DNA from: Lachnospiraceae bacterium
GTDB taxonomy: Bacteria > Bacteroidota > Bacteroidia > Bacteroidales > Muribaculaceae
Direction of reading: 5' to 3'
Assembly: GCA_023663655.1 (NCBI GenBank)
Contig: JAMPGZ010000006.1
Coordinates: forward strand, 53,279-117,278
Length of the DNA stretch: 64,000 nucleotides
In this document: positions 18,727-28,123 of the stretch, in pieces
Layout: every line of letters begins with the position of its first letter
How positions within the stretch are numbered: position 1 is the first letter of the stretch
Program-made: the position numbers and the translations under genes
The notes under the pieces: model-generated
Told to the model about the DNA's origin: nothing
What the model saw: the letters and a program-made list of their open reading frames with translations, nothing else
The model's database searches: none

Positions 18727-19536
18727 TTATTCCGAGAGGCTGATTTCTGCTCGCCTATTCTGGGCGTCACCGCCGGCGTAAGCGTGGGTCGGTCCCATTC
18801 CTTTAGCCTTTACATTGGTGGCTGGAACTCCATGCTTCACCATATAATCGCGGATGGCGTTGGCGCGTCGGTCGCTAAGTTTCTTGTTGTAAGCGACTGC
18901 TCCGTGTTCATCAGTGTAGGCTTTGATAAGCACGTTTTTGCTGTCGGTCACGGCTTGTTTTGCCACTTTGTTCAAGTCGGCGTTTTCGGGCACTCCCGCT
19001 TTGTCATAGCCAAACAGATACACTACAACCACTTGCGGTGTGCCGGCGATTCCGGCATTGGCAGCGTCTGTGCCTAATGCTCCGGCTGATACCGCACGTC
19101 CGTTCATGATACCTGATGCATCAATTTCATCGGCGGTTGCTTCCGACGGAGTTTGATAATAATATAGTCCGTCTGATCCGAAATCGGGGGCTGTTGCCAC
19201 TTCATCGGTTTGTGCTACCCTCGGATTATAATCGTGCCTCATTCCTGTGTGGGAACCGTAATACAATAAAGCGCCTAATGCTACTACGGCGAGAGCTACA
19301 ACAGCCCATACACCTGTCTTCAGAATTCCTGATGCCTCCTGAGCGTCGGTGGTCTCACTGCCTGCAGCCGCAGCCGCGATTGGAGCTGCAGCCACGGTCT
19401 CTTCTTCTTCTGCGGGTGGGAGTGCTCCGGCTATGGTTTCTTCATGCTGAGGAAGCTCTTTGGTTTCAGGGCGTTCCGGCAACTCTTTCCTTGATTCCAG
19501 CTTGTCTACGCTGTCTTTGAAATTGTCTTCAGCCAT
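18727..19536 (-). CDS. OmpA-family protein with a single N-terminal membrane anchor
   Basis: This 269-residue protein opens with a charged cytoplasmic-type N-terminus rich in Glu and Ala (residues 1-70), followed by one membrane helix (VWAVVALAVVALGALLYYGS, about 74-93). It ends in a periplasmic OmpA/MotB-like peptidoglycan-binding domain: LIKAYTDEHGAVAYNKKLSD, then ANAIRDYMVKHGVPA and MGPTHAYAGG, with NRRAEI at the end. The topology, an inner-membrane anchor with a peptidoglycan-binding domain, differs from outer-membrane OmpA barrels and is closer to MotB-like tethers. It stands alone, convergent with the GH78 gene and divergent from mutS2. The 194 bp between it and mutS2 shows no clear -7 box on this strand. 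Confidence 0.88.
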   Translation of the reverse strand: MAEDNFKDSVDKLESRKELPERPETKELPQHEETIAGALPPAEEEETVAAAPIAAAAAGSETTDAQEASGILKTGVWAVVALAVVALGALLYYGSHTGMRHDYNPRVAQTDEVATAPDFGSDGLYYYQTPSEATADEIDASGIMNGRAVSAGALGTDAANAGIAGTPQVVVVYLFGYDKAGVPENADLNKVAKQAVTDSKNVLIKAYTDEHGAVAYNKKLSDRRANAIRDYMVKHGVPATNVKAKGMGPTHAYAGGDAQNRRAEISLSE

Positions 19537-19699
19537 AATATTTGAATTTAAATGATTTATAGACTTAAAACATCTATTTACTATTAGGGGTTTGATGTAT
19601 TAAGACTATTAACAATGTGAATTAATGAAGATTCACGTTTAAGTACAAGTTTTTACGCCTGCACTGTCGCCAAATATTATAAAAGTCACGGTTTTTAGT

Positions 19700-19707
19700 T
19701 AAATTTG
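19700..19707 (+). promoter_or_regulatory. -7 promoter box for mutS2
   Basis: TAAATTTG matches TAnnTTTG and lies 24 bp upstream of the GTG start at 19731. Confidence 0.6.
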
Positions 19708-19730
19708 TAGTCTAAAAACAGAATTGCAAA

Positions 19731-22172
19731 GTGATATACCCTGATTCATTTGAATATAAGATAGGATTTTCGGCGTTTCGTGAGATTTTGAAAGGTTCAT
19801 GCATTTCGGGGCTTGGACGAGAACGCTGTGACAGTATGAGTTTTTCTTCCGATTTTAATGTGGTGGAAGATAAGCTCAATTCCACATTTGAAATGATGAC
19901 GATCATAAACAGCGGCGAAGATTTCCCTCTTGATGGATTTGTCGATGTGACCGCTCTGCTTGACACAGCGTCCATTGCCGGAACATTTCTTCCTGCATCT
20001 GATTTCATGCAGTTACGCAAATCATTGATGGTGATTGTCAGTCTGGCATCGTTTTTCAATTCAAAACGTCATGAGGAAGGCTCGGAATATCCATGTCTTG
20101 ACAAGATCGCTGTAATGCTTCAGCCGTTTCCCCTTACGGTAAAATCAATTGACAGGGTAGTGGATATGCATGGAGAAGTGAAGGATTCAGCCTCTCCGGA
20201 GCTGGCTGAGATACGCCATCGTCTTGCTGCTACTGTCAATTCGATAAATTCCACGATGAGGCGTGTCATGTCAAATGCCGTTCAAGCAGGATATATCGAC
20301 AATGACACTGCGCCATCCATGCGCGACGGGCGCCTGGTGATTCCGGTGGCACCGATGAACAAACGTAAAATAAGCGGTATCGTTCATGATGAATCGGCTT
20401 CGGGAAAAACTGTCTATATCGAGCCTGCTGAAATTGTGGAGGCAAATAACCGCATCCGCGAGCTCAGGATGGAGGAGCGTCATGAGATAGCCCGCATACT
20501 TACTCTGCTCACCGATGAGCTTCGTCCTCACATTGATGATATCCGTCAAAGCATGGAGGTGATGGGTGAGATGGATTTCATTCGCGCCAAAGCTCGGTTT
20601 GCCATTGATATTGACGGACGTCTTCCCTCGGTTGTCGATGTTCCTGAGATGGAGTGGTTCCATGCGGTTCATCCGGGATTGCTTCTGTCGTTGCGCCGTC
20701 AGGGAAAAGAAGTGGTGCCTCTCGACATGACACTCACTCCTGAGAACCGCATCCTGATTATATCAGGACCTAATGCCGGCGGAAAATCAGTGTGCCTTAA
20801 AACTGTCGGAGTCATTCAGTATATGCTGCAGTGCGGACTATTGCCTCCGGTATATGAAAATTCGCATTTCGGCATTTTTGACAATATATTTGTTGACATA
20901 GGCGATGATCAGTCGCTTGAGGATGATCTCAGTACCTACAGCTCACATCTGCGCAACATGAAGCTGTTCCTGCAGCGTGGGAAAAGCGGCACCCTTGTGC
21001 TTATCGATGAGTTTGGCGGCGGTACGGAACCGCAGATCGGCGGTGCCATAGCCCAAGCGATATTGAAGCGTTTCAACGAGCAGCAGATATGGGGCGTGAT
21101 TACGACTCACTACCAGAATCTCAAGCAGTTTGCCGAAGATACTCCTGGGCTGATCAATGGCTCTATGCTTTATGACCGCCACCTGATGCAGCCTATGTTC
21201 AAGTTATCGATAGGTAATCCGGGAAGCTCGTTTGCGGTAGAGATAGCCCGCAAGATCGGATTGTCTGAAGGAATTATCTCAGATGCCGAGGAGATTGTGG
21301 GCAGCGATTACATAAACATGGATAAATACCTGCTCGACATTGCCCGCGACAAGCGTTATTGGGAAAATAAGCGTCTTGCTATAAGACAGAAAGAGAAGAA
21401 ACTTGAGACGAGTCTTGCTCGATATGAGGATGAGGCTACGCAATTGCGTGAAAGCCGCAGAGCTATACTGAGCGAGGCTAAAGAGGAGGCTCGTAAGATT
21501 CTTGAAGGGAGCAATGCCGTCATCGAGCGCACTATCCATGACATCAAGAAGGCTCAGGCTGAAAAAGACCGCACGCTTGAAGCGCGTCGACGCCTGGCTG
21601 AGGAAAAAGAGCGGCTTGCCAACGGCAAGGACTCCGAACATCCATTGCTTAAAAAAGCCCCTAAGTCGAAGAAAGCCGCTAAGCCGCAGGAATCTAAGAA
21701 TGACCGTCCGGTAGCTGTAGGCGACAATGTGAAGCTTGACGGGCAAGGCGAACCGGGCAAAGTGTTGAAAATTGAAGGTAAGAATGCCATTGTAGCGTTT
21801 GGACTTTTGGAGACTACAGTGAAGCTCGACCGATTGAAGCTCACCATCGCAAAGCCACGTACCGGAGCATCAGCATCAGTATCGGTAGGTGGTGCATTGT
21901 CTGATTCACAGCGAGACAAGCAGCTTAATTTCAACCGAGAGATTGATCTGCGCGGAATGCGTGTCGATGAGGCTATACAAGCGCTCACCTATTATATTGA
22001 CGATGCCATCCGTTTCAATGCTTCTACGGTGAGAATTCTCCACGGTACCGGCACCGGAGCGTTGAGGCAATATCTGCGTCAATATCTTGACACTGTTCCG
22101 GGAGTGAAAAACTATCGTGACGAGCACGTGCAGTTTGGCGGTGCAGGCATCACGGTGGTTGATCTTGCTTGA
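19731..22172 (+). CDS. mutS2: MutS2 family ATPase/endonuclease with C-terminal Smr domain
   Basis: This 813-residue protein starts at GTG: it reads IYPDSFEYKIGF, the usual beginning for Bacteroidetes MutS2, and no in-frame ATG lies upstream. It has a MutS core without mismatch-recognition domain I and an ATPase with Walker A (SGPNAGGKS, near residue 345) and Walker B (VLIDEFGGGTEP). A long coiled coil follows (about 515-650), then a KOW-like linker, and a complete Smr nuclease domain (IDLRGMRVDEAIQALTYYID, then RILHGTGTGALR). MutS2 limits homologous recombination in some species and rescues collided ribosomes in others. The length is normal. It is transcribed from its own promoter, divergent from the OmpA-family gene. 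Confidence 0.94.
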   Translation: MIYPDSFEYKIGFSAFREILKGSCISGLGRERCDSMSFSSDFNVVEDKLNSTFEMMTIINSGEDFPLDGFVDVTALLDTASIAGTFLPASDFMQLRKSLMVIVSLASFFNSKRHEEGSEYPCLDKIAVMLQPFPLTVKSIDRVVDMHGEVKDSASPELAEIRHRLAATVNSINSTMRRVMSNAVQAGYIDNDTAPSMRDGRLVIPVAPMNKRKISGIVHDESASGKTVYIEPAEIVEANNRIRELRMEERHEIARILTLLTDELRPHIDDIRQSMEVMGEMDFIRAKARFAIDIDGRLPSVVDVPEMEWFHAVHPGLLLSLRRQGKEVVPLDMTLTPENRILIISGPNAGGKSVCLKTVGVIQYMLQCGLLPPVYENSHFGIFDNIFVDIGDDQSLEDDLSTYSSHLRNMKLFLQRGKSGTLVLIDEFGGGTEPQIGGAIAQAILKRFNEQQIWGVITTHYQNLKQFAEDTPGLINGSMLYDRHLMQPMFKLSIGNPGSSFAVEIARKIGLSEGIISDAEEIVGSDYINMDKYLLDIARDKRYWENKRLAIRQKEKKLETSLARYEDEATQLRESRRAILSEAKEEARKILEGSNAVIERTIHDIKKAQAEKDRTLEARRRLAEEKERLANGKDSEHPLLKKAPKSKKAAKPQESKNDRPVAVGDNVKLDGQGEPGKVLKIEGKNAIVAFGLLETTVKLDRLKLTIAKPRTGASASVSVGGALSDSQRDKQLNFNREIDLRGMRVDEAIQALTYYIDDAIRFNASTVRILHGTGTGALRQYLRQYLDTVPGVKNYRDEHVQFGGAGITVVDLA

Positions 22173-22271
22173 TATTGTTGGCTTAATTTCACGGAATGTG
22201 AATATTTTCAATGATTTATTGAGGTTTTTATTGGAAATTTTGTAATCTTTGCGTATTCAAAATATTCAACC

Positions 22272-23129
22272 ATGAAACCTCAATTAATCTTGACCATTTT
22301 GCTTGTATTGCTTTCCGCATTTTCCATTTCGGCGAAGAAGAAGGTGTATCCGCGTGCCGATATAAAGGTGGGTTACACCTATCATGAAACTTTTGTGCGC
22401 GGTTCTGACGGCATTGTTGAAAAAGATATTCCTTTCGTGCTGCTTGCCAATCAATCGCAGGCAAAATTCTATTGCCCCCATACAGAATATAAGGATTCTT
22501 TGCAATCCACTCCTTCAGGCAGAAATAAAGAACGCAAAATATTTGATGCGGCATTTAAAAAGTATTGGGAGACGAAGGATGAAAGTTTTATGAACAACGT
22601 GATTTATAAGATCCATCTCTATGTTTTCCGTTCACGTGATGAAAATGAGACGCGTGTTTATGACGCGGTAGGACCGCTTGATTTCGCTTGTTATGCCGAG
22701 CCGATCGACAGGATAGAATGGGAGATAGGCGATTCGGTGAAAATGCTTCTTGGCTATGAATGTGTTATAGCTGAGGCTGATTATCATGGACGGCATTGGA
22801 CTGCATGGTTCGCTCCCGATGTTCCGATTCAGGAGGGTCCATGGAAACTCATCGGGTTGCCGGGGCTTATTCTTGAAGCGAGGGAATCATCGGGGCAACA
22901 TTGGTTTGTAGCTACCGGAATTGAGAGTTCCAATCAAGAGATATACCCCATATACTCTTATCGGAATTATGATAAGATGAGCCGGATAGAGATGTTGAGA
23001 ACTAAGCGCTATGGCACTGACCACAGCTCATCTATTGCCGGAGCTGAAGTGGGGCTTAATCTTGGCACCGACCATATATTAACCGAAGAAGAGTCAAAAA
23101 TAGATTTTCTTGAAACCGATTATCACTGA
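22272..23129 (+). CDS. GLPGLI family protein (first of three)
   Basis: This 285-residue exported protein has a signal peptide (LILTILLVLLSAFSISAKKK). The family-naming motif GLPGLILEARESSG is near residue 197. Upstream are the other conserved blocks: EWEIGDSVKMLLGYECV, then HGRHWTAWFAPDVPIQEGPW. The family (TIGR01200) is confined to Bacteroidetes and has no known function. It is the first gene of a run with a second GLPGLI gene (6 bp gap), a lipoprotein, a TonB-receptor-like protein and a third GLPGLI gene. A near-consensus AATCTTTG (22244-22251) precedes it and could be the -7 element. Confidence 0.92.
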   Translation: MKPQLILTILLVLLSAFSISAKKKVYPRADIKVGYTYHETFVRGSDGIVEKDIPFVLLANQSQAKFYCPHTEYKDSLQSTPSGRNKERKIFDAAFKKYWETKDESFMNNVIYKIHLYVFRSRDENETRVYDAVGPLDFACYAEPIDRIEWEIGDSVKMLLGYECVIAEADYHGRHWTAWFAPDVPIQEGPWKLIGLPGLILEARESSGQHWFVATGIESSNQEIYPIYSYRNYDKMSRIEMLRTKRYGTDHSSSIAGAEVGLNLGTDHILTEEESKIDFLETDYH

Positions 23130-23135
23130 TAAGCA

Positions 23136-23984
23136 ATGAAACGACTTGCACTTATGCTGCTATTCGCTTTTGTCGCGATAAATATATTATTTGCTGATGA
23201 AAAACCGAAGTCTTTGATTAAAGTTGAATATTCCGAAACCACTAAGTCACATTTGACAAGTGAGGGAGATACCATTATGACGAAGTATGATTTTATTTTG
23301 CAGGTAGCTCCGGGGTATTCCTGCTATTATAATCCCCGCACATATTATGTTGATTCGCTTATGCATGATCCGGTAGGGAAACTTGTGTATGATCAGGTTA
23401 ACGTGGATGCTTTGAATGAAGCCGTTTCATCAGGCAAGTCATATTTTGAAATATTGGAAAAGAATGGAATGATGTCGGAATCGGCAAGAATTGACTTTAA
23501 GGATTTTGATACCGGCACTATACAGGTGTGGGATAGGGCTGGTGATCGCTATCGTTATAATGTGGCAATGGCGGATCTTGTTTGGGAAATCGGCGATTCT
23601 ATAAAAAACATATTGGGATATGAATGTTTGAACGCAGCTGCAGATTATCATGGACGAAAGTGGCACGCATGGTTCGCTCCCGATATTCCTGTTCAGGATG
23701 GTCCGTGGCAATTGTGCGGACTCCCGGGTTTGATAATGGAAGCTGAAACTTGCGACGGATTGTTTAAATTTGAGATAAAAGGATTGCAACAATCGGAGGA
23801 AGTGCTTAAATCGGTCTTCGATCAGGATAAATATTTCGATTCAAATCGTAAAGCATTTTTGAAGATGAAAAATTATGGTCGGCAGAATAGGGCGTCTCAG
23901 ATTGGAGCGATGACAGGTGGGCAAGTCAATCTTGAAAACAGAAGACAAACTTATTTTGACCTAATCGAAACAGACTATCACTGA
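23136..23984 (+). CDS. GLPGLI family protein (second of three)
   Basis: This 282-residue protein has a signal peptide (LALMLLFAFVAINILFADE). Conserved blocks match the first copy: VWEIGDSIKNILGYECL, HGRKWHAWFAPDIPVQDGPW and GLPGLIMEAETCDG. Both proteins end in the same way (LIETDYH here, FLETDYH in copy 1), pointing to tandem duplication. Elsewhere the two have diverged greatly, so the duplication is old. It follows copy 1 by 6 bp. The function is unknown; family members are exported or surface-associated and often sit beside TonB-receptor-like barrels, as here. Confidence 0.92.
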   Translation: MKRLALMLLFAFVAINILFADEKPKSLIKVEYSETTKSHLTSEGDTIMTKYDFILQVAPGYSCYYNPRTYYVDSLMHDPVGKLVYDQVNVDALNEAVSSGKSYFEILEKNGMMSESARIDFKDFDTGTIQVWDRAGDRYRYNVAMADLVWEIGDSIKNILGYECLNAAADYHGRKWHAWFAPDIPVQDGPWQLCGLPGLIMEAETCDGLFKFEIKGLQQSEEVLKSVFDQDKYFDSNRKAFLKMKNYGRQNRASQIGAMTGGQVNLENRRQTYFDLIETDYH

Positions 23985-24058
23985 TAAAATCATGGTGATA
24001 TGTGCTTTTTACTTGATGAATTGTTCATTAATAATCGGTTAATATGAAATATTATCAT

Positions 24059-24066
24059 TAACTTTG
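24059..24066 (+). promoter_or_regulatory. -7 promoter box upstream of the lipoprotein gene
   Basis: TAACTTTG matches TAnnTTTG. It lies 69 bp before the lipoprotein ATG (24135), in the 150-bp gap after the second GLPGLI gene. The last three genes of the cluster may therefore have their own promoter. Confidence 0.55.
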
Positions 24067-24134
24067 CCGTGGATAGATTCAGTTCTGTCAAGTGTTGGAA
24101 AAAGTAATAGGCAAATCATTATATTTCGATCAGT

Positions 24135-24584
24135 ATGAAATTGATATCAGGAGCTCTGGCAGTCTTGCTGCTCATGGTCTTTGTCTCTTGTGAGGAGCGT
24201 TCGGGTTATCTTGAGGATGATCAACAGACCACTGTCGAGCTGCTGACCGATGTGGAGTGGCTCATGACATGGGCTGACTATGGAGCTCTTGGCGAAAGCT
24301 CATTTGAGACTGATACGGATATCTATCGATTTGAACGCACGGGTAAAGGATGGTTTGCCAAGGGGTCATGGATTGACACCGAGAAGAAGGACGGGACCGG
24401 ATATTTTCAATGGTCATTCACTACGGCAAATTTTTCCGTGATTCGCATGACCGGTTATATTGAAGGTTACTGGCTTATTGAGAAACTTACTCCTGATGAA
24501 CTGTGGGTCACATCCGCTCAGCAAGATCCTGTGATATATCCGTCGCAGGATAATCGCCGGTATAAATTCAAGGCTCGTAAATAA
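24135..24584 (+). CDS. Small lipoprotein of unknown function
   Basis: This 149-residue protein has a lipobox (VLLLMVFVSCEERSG, Cys near residue 20) and acidic residues directly after the cysteine, a pattern linked to surface export of lipoproteins in Bacteroidetes. The mature part is beta-rich (WLMTWADYGALGESSFE, IYRFERTGKGWFAKGSW, YIEGYWLIEKLTPDELW). That recalls lipocalin-like or DUF5004-like small lipoproteins, but I do not recognise a specific family. It lies 9 bp before the TonB-receptor-like gene and is presumably co-transcribed with it, so it may be an accessory to that barrel. Confidence 0.8.
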   Translation: MKLISGALAVLLLMVFVSCEERSGYLEDDQQTTVELLTDVEWLMTWADYGALGESSFETDTDIYRFERTGKGWFAKGSWIDTEKKDGTGYFQWSFTTANFSVIRMTGYIEGYWLIEKLTPDELWVTSAQQDPVIYPSQDNRRYKFKARK

Positions 24585-24592
24585 TTAGCTCT

Positions 24593-27211
24593 ATGTTCAG
24601 GCGGTTGTGTGTGATATTGTTTCTTTTGGCGACGCTTGTCGGAATTGCGCAGATTAATGTGTCGGGAATAGTTTTGGAAAAGGGTCCAGACACACCGTTG
24701 GCAGGTGCGTCTATAGTTCTGAGAAATGCTGAAGGCAAGATAAAAAAGTTTGCAACTTCCGATGCCAAAGGCGAGTTCTCTTTATCAGTGCCTGAACTGA
24801 AAGGGTGCACTGTCGATGTGGCTATGATGAGTTTTGCCAAGCAGACCATAAATCTTGATTCGGCTAAATTTCCCTTGACAGTAAGAATGGAGGTGGCGGC
24901 GACGGTTCTGAAGGAGGTTGCCGTGAAAGCCGACCGCATTCGTGAACAGGGTGACACCATCACATACAATGTAGGCAGCTTCGCGCAGGCTCAGGATCGC
25001 AGCATAGGCGACGTGTTGAAGCGTATGCCGGGAATTGATGTTGCAAAGAGCGGAAAGATTCAGTATCAAGGTGAGGATATCAACAAATTCTACATCGAGG
25101 GTTCTGATCTTCTCGGCGGGAAATATGGCATAGCCACCAACGGCATAAGCCACGATGATGTAGGGGCTGTGGAGGTGATGGAGAATCATCAGCCCATGCA
25201 GGTGCTTTCCGGAATAAGTTTTTCCGATAAGGCGGCGATTAATCTTAAACTTAAAAATAAGGCAAAAGCCACATGGACTTTCCATGGCGACGCCGGTGCA
25301 GGCTACTCGTTGCAACCGGAAGGTGTCGTGTGGGACGGTGAAATATTTGCGATGGCGGTTATGCCAGGTTTCCAGAATGTCACAACCATTAAAACTAATA
25401 ATGTCGGGGAGGATCTGTCGTCTCATGCCACTGATTTCTTTGCCTCGCGCCGCCAAACCGCTTTGAGCCGCTATGTTGACGTGTCATTGCCCGGAGTGCC
25501 GTCGCTGAAAGAGAAACGCACGCTTTTCAATCGTTCGGTTCTTGTATCGACCAACAGCTTGTGGAAAGTGCGCGGCGGCGAGTTGAAGGCACAGATTGAT
25601 TATGCTTTCAACCGAGTCACGGCTAAAGCTGAAAATACGACCACATATTTCGTGGCGGATCCGGACGGGAATGGCGATAATTTGACAAGCGGCGACCGCA
25701 TTATCTCTGAAAAACGGGATGGTCGTGACCGCACTCATTCATTGTCAGGAAAATTTGTGTATGAAGTCAATCAGCGCACTACATTTATCAACAACACGCT
25801 CTCGGCAAATGTTGATTGGGATGATGTGCGGCTCAGTGTCACCGGCTCTCTGCCGAATAATCAGTCGGTGTCTTTACCTGATTATTACGTCACCAATAAA
25901 TTCAAAATGATTAAGCGTTTCAACGGCAACCATCTTGTGACTTTCCAAAGCGATAATGAGTGGGAGTCATTGCCGCAGATGCTAAAAGTGTCGATTGGCG
26001 GTGATAATCTGCGTCAGCATATAAGTGACCATGCTTTCTATACCCATGAGAGCGCTGCCTACGCTTTCTCGCTGAAAGGTGTGACAGTGAGCCTCGAGGG
26101 TGGCGTGAAAGGGTATCTGCGTTCGATGAATGCTGATATGGCTGATACGCGATTTATCGCCTCGCTGCCGGTGGGAGATGTGGAAAATGTGGTTAATACA
26201 AATTACTTTACGCTGTATGCCGAGCCTAAGTTTGAGTATTGGGTGAAGCGTGTTAACTTCTCGCTTGACGCACCTGTCAGCTTCGTGAATTACACTTTTG
26301 ACAAGGCACTTGCCAACCGCTCGGAACTCTATTTCTCGCCGGCATTGAGTGTGAATTGGAAGCCTAATAATAGGTTTTCGGTCGGGCTGCGTGGTGGAAC
26401 CGGGCGTTCGCCCATGAATCTTAATATGATTCATCCCGGTTATATCATGACCGACTACCGTTCGTTTGATAGGGGTGTGGATGATTTTTATAATATTACA
26501 TCGCAGAATCTGTCGGCTAATTTCGCTTATAAGCATACTCGCCGTGGTGTTTTTGTAAATGCTTTCGTGATGCAATCATGGACACACCTGCCTTACACCA
26601 TGGAACAGCAGCTCTACGGCGACTATATAATGTATTCATACATTGATGCGAATAGCGACCGGAAGATGCTGATGGCAAATGGAAGTGTGGGAAAGACTCT
26701 TGATTTCATGCGAGGAAGTGCCGGTGTCCGCGGTTCGTTCAACCGTAATGAATCTCATCTTTTTTCAGAGAGCCAGGCGGTAAATTCAGTCAGCACATCG
26801 TGGAGCGTCGGAGCGAAAATAAGTGGTGCTCCATTTCGTTGGATGAGCTTTGATTATGCAATCGATTTCGGCAACAGCAGGCTTGAAATGAACAGCTTTA
26901 AAAATTCCTGGCTTGGCAGAATGGAGAACTCGTTGCTCATCAATATCATGCCCCACTCCAAATGGGAATGGCGGATCATGGGCGAACATTATCGTAATGA
27001 ACTCACGTCGGAAACGTATAAGAATGTGTTTTTGCTCGACACAAAATTACTTTATAAATTAAGCAAGCGGCTCGAACTTTCAGCCAATCTAAGCAATATC
27101 TTCGACCAACGCTCTTATAATTACACTACCTATAGCCAGCTGTCATCCTTTGAGTCACAACGATGGCTTCGTGGACGCGAGCTGCTTATATCAATATCAC
27201 TCAGAAAATGA
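24593..27211 (+). CDS. TonB-dependent-receptor-like outer membrane protein with N-terminal carboxypeptidase-regulatory-like domain
   Basis: This 872-residue protein has a signal peptide (LCVILFLLATLVGIAQ). A carboxypeptidase-regulatory-like domain occupies about 21-105 (NVSGIVLEKGPDTPLAGASI), and a plug-like domain about 115-220 (GDVLKRMPGIDVAKSGKIQY, INKFYIEGSDLLGGKYG). A large beta-barrel ends in LLISISLRK. It belongs to the outer-membrane barrel group that travels with GLPGLI proteins, not to classical SusC: no SusD partner is present, and the N-terminus shows no TonB-box typical of SusC. The stop overlaps the start of the third GLPGLI gene (ATGA at 27208-27211). The likely role is uptake or export of an unknown ligand together with the GLPGLI proteins (inference). 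Confidence 0.85.
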   Translation: MFRRLCVILFLLATLVGIAQINVSGIVLEKGPDTPLAGASIVLRNAEGKIKKFATSDAKGEFSLSVPELKGCTVDVAMMSFAKQTINLDSAKFPLTVRMEVAATVLKEVAVKADRIREQGDTITYNVGSFAQAQDRSIGDVLKRMPGIDVAKSGKIQYQGEDINKFYIEGSDLLGGKYGIATNGISHDDVGAVEVMENHQPMQVLSGISFSDKAAINLKLKNKAKATWTFHGDAGAGYSLQPEGVVWDGEIFAMAVMPGFQNVTTIKTNNVGEDLSSHATDFFASRRQTALSRYVDVSLPGVPSLKEKRTLFNRSVLVSTNSLWKVRGGELKAQIDYAFNRVTAKAENTTTYFVADPDGNGDNLTSGDRIISEKRDGRDRTHSLSGKFVYEVNQRTTFINNTLSANVDWDDVRLSVTGSLPNNQSVSLPDYYVTNKFKMIKRFNGNHLVTFQSDNEWESLPQMLKVSIGGDNLRQHISDHAFYTHESAAYAFSLKGVTVSLEGGVKGYLRSMNADMADTRFIASLPVGDVENVVNTNYFTLYAEPKFEYWVKRVNFSLDAPVSFVNYTFDKALANRSELYFSPALSVNWKPNNRFSVGLRGGTGRSPMNLNMIHPGYIMTDYRSFDRGVDDFYNITSQNLSANFAYKHTRRGVFVNAFVMQSWTHLPYTMEQQLYGDYIMYSYIDANSDRKMLMANGSVGKTLDFMRGSAGVRGSFNRNESHLFSESQAVNSVSTSWSVGAKISGAPFRWMSFDYAIDFGNSRLEMNSFKNSWLGRMENSLLINIMPHSKWEWRIMGEHYRNELTSETYKNVFLLDTKLLYKLSKRLELSANLSNIFDQRSYNYTTYSQLSSFESQRWLRGRELLISISLRK

Positions 27212-28032
27212 AAAAGGTTATTCTACTGACAATCGTGTGCTTCGCGACGATAGCCGCTGTGGCACAAGGGAAAGCTGACATTGAGGTCAGCTACAATGCG
27301 TCTTTGCCCAACTTCAGGACCGGCGAGGTGGATAGGTTCAATCAATATCTCCTGATTGCCAATTCAATCGACTCGAAATTTTACTCCCCGATGACCGAGT
27401 ATATCGATTCGCTGGAATCTACGCCCGAAGGCAAGGCGAAATATAAAGAGATGACGCGTAGTGCATTTGCCGGCGGCAAGATGGATAAGATGCCGCGACG
27501 CGACGGACGCTATTATGTCATAAAATCATCGAAGGATAATGCATTGACAACCTATGATGTCAATGGTCTCGACAAGTATGTGACTGATGAGCCTATGCCT
27601 GAATGGAATTGGCAGATATCTGACAGCGTCAAGAATCTGTTGGGCTATGAATGTCAGATGGCGGTAACGCAGTTTCACGGTCGCGAATGGACTGTGTGGT
27701 TTGCCACTGAGATTCCTGTGATGAACGGTCCGTGGAAACTTGGCGGACTTCCTGGATTGATATTGGAGGCATCTGATCAATCTGGACTATACACATTTAC
27801 AGCTACCGGCATACAGCCCTCTTCAAAAGATATAATCCCGGTGTATTCCTCTGATTCTTACGACAATATTGACAGAAAAGAACTTCTGAAAGCAAAACGC
27901 AAGATGATAGATAATCCGGTGTCACAGATGAATGCTCAGTTAAGCGGGCTTGGTATATCCATACAGGCTGATGCCAATACCATAAACCACAAATCGCGTG
28001 AAGAGGTAGACTTCATCGAAACGGACTATTGA
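27208..28032 (+). CDS. GLPGLI family protein (third of three)
   Basis: This 274-residue protein starts at 27208 (MKKVILLTIVCFATIAAVAQ is a classical signal peptide); the open frame begins earlier, but those codons are inside the barrel gene. Conserved blocks are WQISDSVKNLLGYECQM, HGREWTVWFATEIPVMNGPW and GLPGLILEASDQSG; it ends VDFIETDY. The 4-bp ATGA overlap with the barrel gene indicates translational coupling, so this copy is the one most tightly bound to the barrel. The three GLPGLI proteins share the core and C-terminal motifs but differ widely in the N-terminal half, which may confer different partners. Confidence 0.92.
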   Translation: MKKVILLTIVCFATIAAVAQGKADIEVSYNASLPNFRTGEVDRFNQYLLIANSIDSKFYSPMTEYIDSLESTPEGKAKYKEMTRSAFAGGKMDKMPRRDGRYYVIKSSKDNALTTYDVNGLDKYVTDEPMPEWNWQISDSVKNLLGYECQMAVTQFHGREWTVWFATEIPVMNGPWKLGGLPGLILEASDQSGLYTFTATGIQPSSKDIIPVYSSDSYDNIDRKELLKAKRKMIDNPVSQMNAQLSGLGISIQADANTINHKSREEVDFIETDY

Positions 28033-28074
28033 ACATCTTTTATGATAGTTTGATGTGAATATAGGGAAATGCGC

Positions 28075-28082
28075 TATCTTTG
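28075..28082 (+). promoter_or_regulatory. -7 promoter box for the GH3 gene
   Basis: TATCTTTG matches TAnnTTTG, 42 bp before the ATG at 28124. It separates the GH3 gene from the GLPGLI operon. Confidence 0.65.
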
Positions 28083-28123
28083 TATATTGATTTTTGCATT
28101 TTTAATCCTGTTTTATTCACGCA

